Assembly: GCA_016271365.2 (NCBI GenBank)
Contig: CM057454.1
Location: 696,771,501-696,835,500 of the forward strand
Direction: 5' to 3'
Source: Neoceratodus forsteri
Taxonomy: Eukaryota; Chordata; Ceratodontiformes; Ceratodontidae
DNA length: 64,000 bases
The notes beneath the pieces are model-generated. The model worked only from the letters and a program-made list of their open reading frames with translations. It did not search any database and was not told the DNA's origin. The position numbers and the translations under genes were made by a program. Each line of letters begins with the position of its first letter. Within the stretch, counting starts at the first letter, position 1. Below, piece after piece: positions 1-10,187 of this stretch.

Positions 1-404
1 TTGTTTAGTTAATTATCAAATTCTATGCTTATATATGAGTATCCAACAGGGGAAGGGGAGAAATACCATAATGAAACAATCTTTGCGGTTTTTGCCTGTT
101 ATACAGTATTACTTATGGCAAGCCCGCTGTGTTTGGCTTACACAGCAAAATATGGTATCTTATTTTGACATTTTTCGGAATATTGCTATTTCTCTAAATA
201 AGGTGTGGAAATTGGATTGTATATGATAATCAGAAGCAACATGTAAGCTCCTTTGGATTAATTGCAAGTCCTGGTTTAAGCCTCCTTAACTATGTTTTTG
301 TTTTAATTTGTACTCAATTCTGTTTTGTCTTTGTGAAATTTGCTTCTGCATGATTTAGATTTAGTTATGATGTATTCTGTAAATGCTTTGCCTGTAGTCC
401 TTTT
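1..404. other. AT-rich DNA, no feature recognised
   Basis: This stretch is AT-rich with many short stops in all frames. I see no family motif, tandem repeat or RNA gene. It borders the tail of a SINE at its right edge. Confidence 0.5.
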
Positions 405-671
405 TCTAATAAAAATTCCCCTACTCTTTTTGAGAAGTGCCATGGGATCTTTAACATCCACCTGAACTACGATCAGAACAGGCAGATGGGACCTCGGTTT
501 AACGTCTCATCCGAAAGATGGCACCTCAGGAGTGCAGCACCCCTCCTCATGCTGCACTACAGTGTCAGTATTGGGATTTAACCCAAGTACCTTCTGTGGG
601 GATAGAACCCAAAGCCTTCTGATCTCCCAGCCTCAGAGGCGAGTGTGCTACCTAGTGAGCCACTGACACCT
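405..671 (-). mobile_element. tRNA-derived SINE (V-SINE/HE1-like)
   Basis: Read on the minus strand, this begins with a tRNA-like head. An A-box-like TGGCTCACTAGGTAGCAC lies at 645-662 and a B-box-like GGGTTCTATCCC at 599-610, which together would form an internal RNA polymerase III promoter. A central domain follows (positions 488-512, core GTTAAACCGAGGTCCC), then a tail ending CCCATGGCACTTCTC and an A-rich end near 405. Head, conserved core and LINE-like tail in this order are what tRNA-derived SINEs of fishes and other vertebrates show. The core reads like V-SINE/HE1-type elements I know. The copy is non-coding and depends on a partner LINE for movement. The exact subfamily is not resolved. 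Confidence 0.75.
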
Positions 672-679
672 TCCCCTTG

Positions 680-1693
680 AACAGTACCTCGGTGCCTGCC
701 CTGTTTATTCTTCTCATTTACTTAAAGGTCTCAATCATATCCCCCTGTCCCTCCTCTCCTCCAGAGAGTACATGTTCATCTCCCTCAGTCTAACCTCATA
801 TGTTAACTCCCCCAGATCCTGGATCATCTTTGTTGTTCAGTGTTGTACCCCTTCCAGCAATCTAATGTCCCTCTTTAGGTAAGGGCACCAGACATGAATG
901 TAATACTCCAGGTGGGGTCTGAGCAGCGATCTGTATTATGGCAGAATCACCTCCCTCGTCCTAGAGGTTATACCCCTTGCAATACAACCCAACATCTTTT
1001 TGGCCACTGCTGCTGCTTTCCTACACTGTGCAGAGTTATTCATTGCTCCCGCTATGAGCACCTCCAGATCTTTCTCCTCTTCAGTCGCAGCTAGCTGTAC
1101 CTTCCCCCCCCCAAGATGGTAGCTCCTCTTTGGATTATTTTCCCTGAAATGCAGCACCTTTCATTTTTTGCCATTGAAACCAAGTTGCCAGGTGTCAGAC
1201 CATGTCTCCAGCCTTGTTAGATCTTCCTGCAATCCCTGCCACCCCCTCCTTGGTCATCCGCCACTGCTCCCATGTTGGTGTTGTCTGCAAATAGATTGAT
1301 ATTGCTATTTATGCCTACCAAGATGTCTGCAGTAAATACCTCAAGTAACACTGGCCCCAGCACTGACCCTGTGGGACTCCACTCGTCACTGCCCTTGGGG
1401 GTGATAACTCTTCTCCCACCACCACCGTCTGCTGCCATCCCTGCAGCCAGTTCTCTACCTATCCCACCAATTGTGCCCCTGCCCCTGTGCCGCTTAGCTT
1501 ACATGCTCATCTTCCTTGTGGCACTGAGTCTAATGCCTTACTGATGTCCTGGTACTGTACATCTACCACGTGCTCTTTGTCCATTTCCCTAGTCACCCAG
1601 TCATAGTAGTACACTAGGTTGGTCTGGCAGGATCTGCCCTTGACAAAGCCATGCTACAGACTGTCCTGCCCCCCCAATGACCTCCAGCATACG
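680..1693 (-). pseudogene. CR1-B reverse transcriptase, palm to C-terminus (broken)
   Basis: Minus-strand translation gives the RT palm motif SVLGPVLLEVF, then the catalytic-site region, then the CR1 C-terminal hallmark ([35 protein letters not shown]). The YxDD-equivalent reads FADN (about 1275-1292), so the second catalytic aspartate is lost. The segment joins 3414-3988 on the other side of a CR1-A insertion: reading across the gap gives LVTLLEVIGG, which continues the thumb-proximal region. Several stops are present. It is the 3' half of the CR1-B fossil, and I see no alternative reading. Confidence 0.85.
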
Positions 1694-3413
1694 AATATTT
1701 CTGCTCTGTATTCACAAAGGAAGAGGAGGGGGAAGTACCTAAACCAAACAAGAGAAACACTCTGAAGACGGGGGTCGATACCAGTCCATTTACAGAAGAA
1801 AGGGTTCTGAAAGAACTAATAAAATTGAAGGTGGACAAAGCAATGGGGCCTGATGGGATTCACCCAAGAATTCTAAAAGAACTAAGGGTGGAACTAATGA
1901 CACCTCTGACTACTCTCTTTAACAAATCATGGGAGGATGGGGTGGTACCTGAGGACTGGAGGAGGGCGGATGTGATTCCTCTTCACAAAAGTGGGAGCAG
2001 GACAGAGGCAGAAAACTACAGACCTGTTAGTTTGACTTCAGTAGTAGGTAAAATGATGGAATCACTTCTGAAGGAAAGAATTGTTGAGTACCTATAGGCC
2101 AGTGGGGCAGAGGACCCAAGGCAGCATGGATTCATGATGGGAAGGTCGTGTCAGACGAATCAAATAGATTTCTTTGACTGGGTGACCAAAGTAGTAGACC
2201 AGGAGGGTTGTGGACATAGCTTACCTAGATTTTAGCAAGGTATTTGATACAGTCCCACACAAAAGATTAATACACAAGTTAGCCAGCCTTGGAGTGGGTC
2301 CCAAGGTGGTAGCCTGGATAAAAAATTGGCTAGACAACAGGACTCAAAGGGTAGTAGTAAATGGAGTCCACAGTGAAGAAAGGAGGGTTACTAGTGGGGT
2401 ACCGCAGGGTTCAGTACTGGGACCGGTCCTTTTTAATGTCTTTATAAGTGACATTGCAGAGGAACTGGAAGGAAAAGTATGTCTCTTTGCAGATGACACA
2501 AAGATCTGCAACAGGGTTGATACACCAGATGGAGTGGAAAGGATGAGAAGGGACTTGGCAAGGTTGGAGGAATGGTCAAATGTATGGCAGCTCAGATTCA
2601 ATGTAAAGAAGTGCAAGGTAATGTAGCTGGGAAACAAAAACCCAGGGCAAGAGTACACAATGGGGGGTGAGATACTGACAACAGTAAAAATGGAAACAGA
2701 CCTCGGGGTAATTATATCAGATGACCTAAAGGTGGGCAAGCAATGTGAGAAGACAGTAAGGAAGGCTGGGGGGATACTGGGATGCATAGGGAGAGGCATC
2801 AATAGTAGAAAACAGGAAGTTGTTATCCCTCTGTACAGAGAGTTGGTGAGACCCCATCTGGAGTAGTGCATCCAGTTTTGGAGACCCCATCTCCGCAAAG
2901 ACATAGACAGAGTGGAGGCTGTCCAGAGGAGGGCAACCAAAATGGTGCAGGGTCTGCACCAGAAGACATACTGAAGAAAGATTAAAGGAGCTTAAAATGT
3001 ATACCCTTGAGGAAAGGAGGGAGAGAGGGGACATGATAGAAACTTTCAAGTACCTCAAGGAATCAACAAAGTCCAAGAGGGTGGCATCTTTCAGAAAAAG
3101 AGATGTGCAAGAACAAGGGGGCACAATTTGAAGATAGAGGGAGGATGGCTCAGAGGTAATGTGAGGAAATATTTTTCACAGAGAGGGTTGTGGATGCATG
3201 GAACAGCCTCCCTGAGGAGGTCGTGGAGTCAAGAACAGTGGGGGAATTCAAGAATGCATGAGACAGACATAAGGCAGTCCTAGTGGGGGGTAAGAGGAAG
3301 TAAGCTGTTGGTTAATTAGGATCTGCAGCTTATCTGTTAGGTAGGAAAATGGGCAGACTAGGTGGGCTAAGCGGTCCTTATCTGCCGTCAAATTCTATAT
3401 TTCTATGTTTCAG
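1694..3413 (+). mobile_element. CR1-type LINE 'CR1-A' copy 1, 5'-truncated
   Basis: This plus-strand element carries most of a CR1 RT. It runs from the region just before the fingers (EYFCSVFTKEEE) through DKAMGPDGIHPRILKEL, the palm block GVPQGSVLGPVLFNVF, the catalytic FADDTK (about 2486-2497) and the C-terminal QRRATKMVQGLHQKTY and MYTLEERRERGDMIETFKYL. It ends in the family 3' tail, GGGCAGACTAGGTGGG, then short TTTCTATG units near 3400. Premature stops (for example near 2096 and 2866) and frameshifts make it inactive. It sits inside CR1-B, with only a CAG-sized duplication at the borders, as is usual for CR1. Its endonuclease and ORF1 are missing through 5' truncation. Confidence 0.9.
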
Positions 3414-5314
3414 CAGGGTTACCAGCCTCTCCTTCAGGATTGTTTCCATCAGTTTCTCCATTATGGATGTGAGAGTCTATAGTTCCCTGGTTCATCTTTG
3501 GGACCACTCTTATAGAGTAGAACCACGTGAGCCATCCTCCAATCCTGAGGTACACACCCTGAGTCCAGAAAGGCATTAAATAGGCCTGCCAATGGGCCTT
3601 CCAGGACCTCTGCCAACTCATTCAGTACCTTGGGGTGTATGCCATCTAGTCTTGTTGCCTTGTCCACCCTCAGTGCCCTTAACCCTTCTAGCACTCTACC
3701 TTCTGTGATTTCACCGTCCATCAACCCTCCCCCTCTGATTCTATCCTCCCCCCAACCTTAGGTATTTCCCCCCTCTTCTTTTAGTAAAAACTGGCAGTAG
3801 TCATTAAGCACTTCTGCCTTTTGGCCCCCTTTCTCCACCCATTCCCCCTCCTTCTTAATCCTTACTATTTGGTCCTTACAACCACTTTTCTGCCTGATGT
3901 ACCTGAAGAAGCTTTTTTCCCCCTCCTTAATTCCCTTTGCTAGCCTGAGCTTGCTTGACACCTTTGCTGCCCTTACTTCCCTGGTCACCTCCTTTGCTTC
4001 CTTCAGGTACTCTTCCCTGTCCTACCTCCTCCCTGTTATCCTGTATCTCCTATAGGTGACTCTTTTCCTCCTCACCCTGTCTATGACACCCTTGGTCATC
4101 CAGCTAGGTTTCTTCACTTTAGTCTTTTTACTTTGACCTTGCTACAGGAATTTGTTGTCTCCACTATCCCTAGCTTAATGAGTTCCCACCTCTGATCATG
4201 TTCATATTAGGCTGAGTTCTGTCCAGGAACCCTTGAATCACTTCACCCATCTCTTTGAAGTCAGCCATTCTAAAGTCTAGTACCTTTGTGCCAGGTGCCC
4301 CCTCTCCCTGCCCAGCTGCAACTGGAACCATACTGTCTGGTGGTCACTCCTCGCCAGTGGTTCCTCCACCCTCAGATCCCTCACCTACACCCCGTTTAGA
4401 CAGTACAAGGTCAAGGGAATTCCCTTCTTTAGTTGGTTCGCTGACCAACTGCATCAGGAAATTATCCTGGAAGGCATCTAGCATTATCTGTTCCCTTTTT
4501 CACTTGATAGCAGGTGTCCCACACTCCACTCCCAGCAGGTTGAAGTCACCTTCTATCACCAGCCCACCCATCCCACAGTTCCTCCACATCTGTTCCACCA
4601 ATACCCTATCTGTCTCTTTCAATTGGGAGGGCAGCCTGTACACCACCCCCAATCAGAGTCCTATTTTTTGAATCTTGGATTTGCATCCATTGAGCCTCTG
4701 TATCTCCCTCCTCCCCCTCTTCACTAATACACTTTAGCTCCTCCATCACATAGAGCTCTACCCCCCTCCTTTCCCCTTAACTCCATCCTTGCAGAATAGT
4801 CTGTAACCTGGAACCATCAGGTCCCAGTCATAGTTTCCAGTGGCCCATGTCTCGATGATGGCTGAGATGTCCAGCCCCCCACCATGAGAACCTGTAGTTC
4901 CACATTTTTATTCCCCAGATGTCTAGCATAACTAAAGATACCACCCTCCATCCCCTTTCTTTCTCCTCCCACTCCTTCCTCCTCTCCCTTTAAGGCCTTC
5001 CCTGTATTGTTTGCCCCTCGCCTTATCTCACTGTTATGGGGGTTAAGCCCATATGATTTCCCATCCCGAGGCCTCTGATCATCTTGATCCCTTCTGCCAC
5101 ACCCCCTTTCCTAGTTTAAATTATCCTCAATATACTCCCCAAGCTTTTGCTTCAGTACTTTCTTCTCCTCTTCATATAAGTGCAGTCTAACTTTAGCATA
5201 TAGACTGCTGTCCTCCCAGATCACCCCCACACTACTACCAGCCCATACCCTTTTTCCTGACACAGGTTACCAGCCATTCGTTAAACTCCTGAATCCTCAG
5301 TTTCCTTGCTGTAC
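3414..5314 (-). pseudogene. CR1-B endonuclease and RT N-terminal half (broken)
   Basis: Read from high to low coordinate, the minus strand first gives CR1 endonuclease blocks. SYARHLGNKNVELQVL lies near 4960-4900 and VIEGDFNLLGVE near 4540-4510, which is the APE-type DFN block. The linker follows (RAAKVSSKLRLAKGIKEGEKSFFRYIR, 3988-3880), then the RT fingers (DKATRLDGIHPKVLNELAEVL, DWRMAHVVLLYKSG, 3724-3500). The endonuclease would nick target DNA and the RT would prime on the nick. Many in-frame stops exist, mostly in the endonuclease. A CR1-A fragment at 5315 separates this part from ORF1. Confidence 0.8.
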
Positions 5315-5657
5315 AAGAGGGTAGCATCTTTCAAAAAAAGAGGTGCAAGAACAAGGGGGCACAATTTGAAGATAGAGAGGGGGGCAGCTCAGAGGTAATT
5401 TAAGGAAGTATTTTTTCACAGAGAGGGTTGTGGATGCATGGAACGGCCTTCCGGAGGAGGTTGTGGAGTCAAAAACAGTGATGGAATTCAAGCATGCATG
5501 GGACAGTCATAAGGCAATTCTAGAGGGTGGGGGTAGGAAGAAGTAGGCTGCTGGTTAACTAGGATCTTCAGCTTATCCATTAGGTAGGGAAATGGGCAGA
5601 CTGGGTGGGCCAAGTGGTCCTTATCTGCTGTCAAATTCTATGTTTCTATGTTTCTAT
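5315..5657 (+). mobile_element. CR1-A copy 2, 3'-end fragment
   Basis: This 343-bp plus-strand piece holds only the last part of CR1-A, from the region coding SIFQKKRCKNKGAQFEDR-like sequence through LWMHGTAFRRRLWS-like sequence, to the 3' tail GGGCAGACTGGGTGGGCC and repeated TTTCTATG. It is flanked by GTAC on both sides (5311-5314 and 5658-5661), consistent with a 4-bp target duplication. It interrupts the ORF1 esterase of CR1-B. Confidence 0.85.
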
Positions 5658-6850
5658 GTACTTGCCCTTGGGACTTGAAGTACCTCAGAGAAGGTAACTG
5701 ATCTTCAGCCCCTCACAAACTGAACCTAAATCCTCAAACCTCCTGTTCAACTCATCTACAATCCCATCAGCTAGGCCATTCATCCCCAGGTGCAGAATTA
5801 GATGTGGTTTTTCCCTGCCCTTTCTGGCTTATTTTAGTACTGATTGCCCCAACCTTTCTGCTTTCATTTCTGGCATGGCTTCCACCCAGACCCGACTATG
5901 CCTCTCTCTCTTGCTACCCACCTGACCCCTCTCAGTATTGAGTCCCCTAATACTAAGATCCCAACCCTTTTTTCCTTGTCAACCCTCCCATCCTCTTTTC
6001 CTCTCCCTGTCCTAACTCCTTCTTCCTCCTGTACACTGTTCCCCCCTGTTGCCCCTGTTATACTACCCTCATCAGTACTCCCTCCTGTGCTCATTCTGTC
6101 TGGACACACATTAGGTTTTTTTCCCTTCTCACTCCACCTGTCCTATTTATCTCTATTACTTTGGGTTGTTCTTCCACAGCACCTTCTCTCCTAGCCATCA
6201 TTCCCATCACTGGCCAGTACCTGTCTGAGCCTATTGTATATCTATATGCAGTAACTCTAGCCCCGTTCCTTTTGGCCCCCTATCTCCTGTACTTGTAACC
6301 CCCCTCCTGTCCCCTGTGTGGATTTTTCTCTCCATCTCCAGTCCCTACCCCTGTCCCTCCTTCTGTTTACCCAGTTACAGTTTGTGCTTCCCATTTCCTC
6401 TTCTCTTTCTGTCCAAGACATTTCCATCTTTAACCTTAAAAACTCTTATTCCAGCCTCCCCATCCTTTGACAAACTGGGCACTCCCCCAGTCTCCACATG
6501 GTGCTCTTGAATATGGCTGCTCCACAGGGTTTACATCCCACAATCCTCCCTCTTTCATATTCCCTACTCCCCTCCTGCCACCGATCCCCCTCCCCTTATG
6601 CTGCCACTGTCCCTCCCCCTGGTGCATCACCATTCCCTGTCAATTCCATTGACTTTCCCAATCATTTTCCCCTCTCCATTCTCTCCTCTGTCCCCCTCCA
6701 CTGACCGCCCACAGCTATGCTACCCATGTGGGTTCTCCAAGTCTCTCGCTGCCCCCTATCCCATCTACCATTACGCTGTCCCCGAAAACCCCACAAGTTG
6801 CCATTCCCCCCTCTAATACGTCCTTCCCTGCCCTGCTCTATTTTCCTTCT
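5658..6850 (-). pseudogene. CR1-B ORF1 with SGNH esterase domain (broken)
   Basis: The minus strand encodes an SGNH/GDSL-type esterase block, RVGILVLGDSILRGVRW (about 5990-5930). The serine of GDSI would be the nucleophile. A downstream block reading HLGMNGLADGI in a shifted frame near 5790-5750 corresponds to the Asn-containing block III. Upstream, towards 6850, is a Gly/Arg-rich stretch with scattered Cys. Esterase domains are known in the ORF1 of CR1 elements, so the context fits the adjacent endonuclease-RT. Frameshifts and stops are present. The start cannot be fixed. Confidence 0.7.
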
Positions 6851-7514
6851 ATGATGCTGCCCTAGCCTCTTTATTATTACAATGGTATAAGAGTCACAGT
6901 TATTACCCAATTAGCTTCAAATTCCCAGATTTCCCTTCTCACAGTACTAGATTCCCTGTTACTCAGTCTCAAGTCCCCAGAGTCATAGTTCCTTGATCCC
7001 ACATTAATCTGCCTCAGATTCCCAGAGTTACAGACATCATACCCTAGAGAAGTAGAAGAGTAGCTCATGTGAAATAAGCAGTATGAAATAACTAAAACAA
7101 GCAATGAGCAGGGTTTGCAATGAAATTAATCTGATTTCTACCTCCTGACCTCCAGAGACAGTCAGCTACACCAGCAAAAAAAACCTAGAAACACTCAGCT
7201 GCAACACAAATTCCCCCAAACAGGTACCTTTCCAAATGAAGCCAGAAAAGCAACCTGGTACCAATTGAAATCAGCACTAAGCTGGAAAAGAGACAATAAT
7301 ACCAGTAATAAAATTAGCAAAAATCACAGTCACTTCCCTGAAATGAGACTGATTCCATTCCCCTTTCAGCCCTCTTACATTACTTTTTTCTGTTTTAATG
7401 CTCAATTTTATAAACTTGGACATTATTAACTGTAGTGCTAATCTTTGCTGATATTTTGTTTAGACGGCATGCACCATATTCCTACCAGTTTGGCCACAAT
7501 CTGTAATTGAGTTA
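6851..7514. other. Unassigned spacer, possibly CR1-B 5' untranslated region
   Basis: No protein motif or clear repeat is visible. Short recurring phrases such as CAGATTCCC and CAGAGTTACAG occur between 6900 and 7050. The stretch may be the untranslated 5' part of the neighbouring CR1-B or older decayed sequence. Nothing here supports a gene. Confidence 0.4.
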
Positions 7515-8166
7515 AGATATGGGTGGCAAGAGTTTTGGGCAACCTTGTAAGGAGCCACTACAAACATTGGGATTGTTTGCTCGTAGTTAAGCCAGTTGGG
7601 GAATGGGGGGGCTTGGATGGGATACTTCCATCAGCCACTAGGTTCCCATTTCTTAAGCTTTTTGTTTTATATTGCCTAATGGTATTGGTTACCCAGGTAC
7701 TAGTTTCTGAGCTTGGGGTCATCTTTCCCTCACTAGGATAATTTTCAGAGTATGCTGGTCCTCTAATAGTATTGTTGTATATTTTTCCACTATGATTGAT
7801 CCTACAATTGTTGGGGGCTTTATCTTTTTGCATTTATTCTGGGTTTGTTTATATTTGGGATTGAGTAACAAGTCTCTAGTTACAGGTTCATCATCGTTTG
7901 GGTTGGGGGACTTGTTCATTTTGATCACATTTGCTTATTTGCTCTGGTTATAAGTGATCTGTATGAACCTATTTGGTACAAAATACAGTAATACTGACGA
8001 ATTTGCCATGCAATTTTGTGAGATTCCCTATTTATCCTTCACAAAATTTAGGGGAAAAAAATCGTAAACATGGCATCATCTTGCTATATTACCTGTGTTC
8101 TGTTAGCATCATTAGATTAATCCTGCACTACATTATTCTGTTTCAGATTTTTAATTACTGTTAAAA

Positions 8167-9149
8167 ATGGCTGATATCATAATAATTACATGGAATGTTC
8201 AGGGGATAAATAACCCATTAAGCGGAAGGTAGTACTTTCATATTTGGGTCTTGTAATTGTGATATTGCTCTTCTCCAAGAAACTCGCCTAATAAAGGCAG
8301 AGGCATATATGCTGCTGCAAGGTTGGGTGGGTATGGCCTTCTCTAGTACTTATTATTTTAAAAAGTGAGGTGCTTTGATACTTCTTAAAAAGGGCTGCCC
8401 TTTTCAGGTTGAACCTACCTCCTTGGACAGCGAAGGCTGTAGTATTTTTATTGTGGGGACTTTGTTTGGAGTTAGACCTTTTTTATTTACCATTTATGCT
8501 CCTAACATTGACACCCCAGAATTTATTCTCACAAATTGCACAAAATATTGCAGAATGATATCAATCTCTTATGTATATCTTAGTTGGGGGGGGGGGTTAA
8601 CTTTGTTTAGGATCCTTTTGTCAGTAGAACCCCACAAGCAAAGGGCCCCCCTTCACACTAGTGCTCTAGAGCATTGTTGGCTCAAATACACTTAGAATTT
8701 AATTTAGTGGAGTATTGGAGGTAATTCCACCCCAAAGACTGGAGTTATACTTTTCTTTTGCATAGATTTCATATCTGCAGTAGGTTAGATTTTATTCTAG
8801 GTAGTTCCCCGCTGTTTTCCAATGTGCTGAATTTGGCCATATTTCTTATTTTAATTTTGGACCATGCCCCTGTTAGCTTAGTTTGAGTTCCAAAAGGGAG
8901 TGTTCCTAGATCTCATAGCTGGCATTTCAGTCCTGTCTTTTATGCTCTGAAGGGTTCCATGAGTGGTTAAAGTCTAAAATGAGTTTTTATTTTCAAACTA
9001 AAGATGATCCCAACATTTCCTCCTTTACCCTTTGGAATGTGTTCAAAGTGTTTATCAGTGGCTGGGTTATTTCTTATGCTTCTAAAGAGAATAAAATGCA
9101 GAAGCAAGAAATTCCCACATTAGCTAATCATATTAAAGCATTGGAGGAT
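8167..9149 (+). pseudogene. L1-like ORF2, endonuclease part (broken)
   Basis: The reading starts MADIIIITWNVQGIN. It continues through ALLQETRLI-type sequence (about 8265-8290, frame-shifted) and a stretch FLFTIYAPNIDTPEF at 8480-8525, which is the APE endonuclease core of L1-type LINEs. The protein would nick the target for target-primed reverse transcription. Frameshifts and a G-run at 8587 break it. It ends in SSFTLWNVFKVFISGWVISY, the linker region that leads to the RT beyond the foldback insertion. Confidence 0.75.
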
Positions 9150-10187
9150 AGAGATGTTGTGAAATTTCTTTTCACCGGCAAAATATTTCACGAAATTGTG
9201 GCAATATTTTGTCCACAATGTCACCTGCATGCATATATGGCCATTGTGTGAATTTATACCCCCTCCTGGTGTCTAGTGGTCCCCCTCCCATCTGATCACC
9301 AGCCAAATTCAAATCAAGAACCCTCCAACCCCCTCCCAGTCACCCTGTGCCCTGGTCCCCAATCTCTGAAAAAAAAAATCCTCTCCCCTGTCCCTGGTGT
9401 CTAATGGACCCCCCACCCTGTGTTAAGTCAGAGCCCACCTTGCTCTCCCCCAGTACCCCGATCTGGCCACCAGCACAGAACTCCACTCATCTTCATGGCC
9501 AGCAGCCCATCTCAGTGCTCAATGAATGAGCGCATGCATTCCGAGCTCATTTATTGAGTGCTCAGACGGGCTGCAGGCCATGGAGATGAGTGCAGTTCTG
9601 TGCTGGTGGCTCGATCAGAGTACTGGGGGAAGCAAGGTGGGCTCTAACGTAACGCAGGGTGGGGGGTCCACTAGACACCAAGGAGAGGGAAGGGGATTTT
9701 TTTTTTTTTAAAGATTGGGAACTGGGACTCAGGGTGACTGGAGGGAGGAAGGGTTCTTGACTTGAATTCAGCTGGTGATTGGCCTGGGTGGGACCACTAG
9801 TCAACAGGGACATGAATGGGGATTGTTGTTTCCTTTTTTTGCTACTATTGGGGGCTGGGGCTCAGGGTGATGGGGGGAGGTTTCTCTTGATTTGAATTTT
9901 GCTGGTGATCGGCCAGCACAAGGGACCACTAGACACCAAGGACAGGGGAGGGATTGTTGTTTTTTTTTTTTTCGAAGGACTGGGGGCCCGGTGGCAAAAT
10001 CAAGAAATTTCACCCATGGGTGATGAAAGTTGGCCAGCTAGCTGCAAATTTTGCCAGTTTGAGGGCAAACATTTGCCCATCCAAAAGGTCAAAATTTCGC
10101 ATTTCGCCTGGCAAAATATTTCGCAAAATGCGCAAATTCCGCAAAATATTTCACCAGGCAAAATTTTCCAATTTCACACAACACTAC
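9150..10187. mobile_element. hAT-like foldback transposon with ~270-bp hairpin arms
   Basis: The insertion is bordered by TGGAGGAT at 9142-9149 and 10188-10195, an 8-bp direct duplication as hAT elements make. Its ends are inverted: AGAGATGTTGTGAAATT on the left, and GTAGTGTTGTGTGAAATT when the right end is reverse-complemented. Inside is a large palindrome with arms 9262-9531 and 9544-9812, centred near 9537, whose tip reads AGTGCTCAATGAATGAGC and its complement. A further partial copy of the right arm lies at 9813-9975. No transposase is encoded, so it is non-autonomous. Confidence 0.8.

Larger units (their letters stand above)
680..6850 (-). mobile_element. CR1-type LINE 'CR1-B', nearly full length, twice interrupted
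   Basis: One minus-strand CR1 element can be followed from its 3' end near 680 up to an ORF1-like region ending near 6850. Two later CR1-A insertions (1694-3413 and 5315-5657) interrupt it, and protein reading resumes across each. In coding order it holds an ORF1 with an SGNH esterase domain, an AP-type endonuclease, and a reverse transcriptase with the C-terminal CR1 region. Stops and frameshifts are frequent, so it is a fossil. The high end is uncertain because 5' untranslated sequence could reach about 7380. A second copy of the same family lies at 17966-19940. Confidence 0.8.

Noticed and set aside
599..662. A genuine tRNA gene
   Set aside because: A- and B-box-like motifs are present, but the sequence cannot form a proper cloverleaf and is followed by a SINE core and tail.
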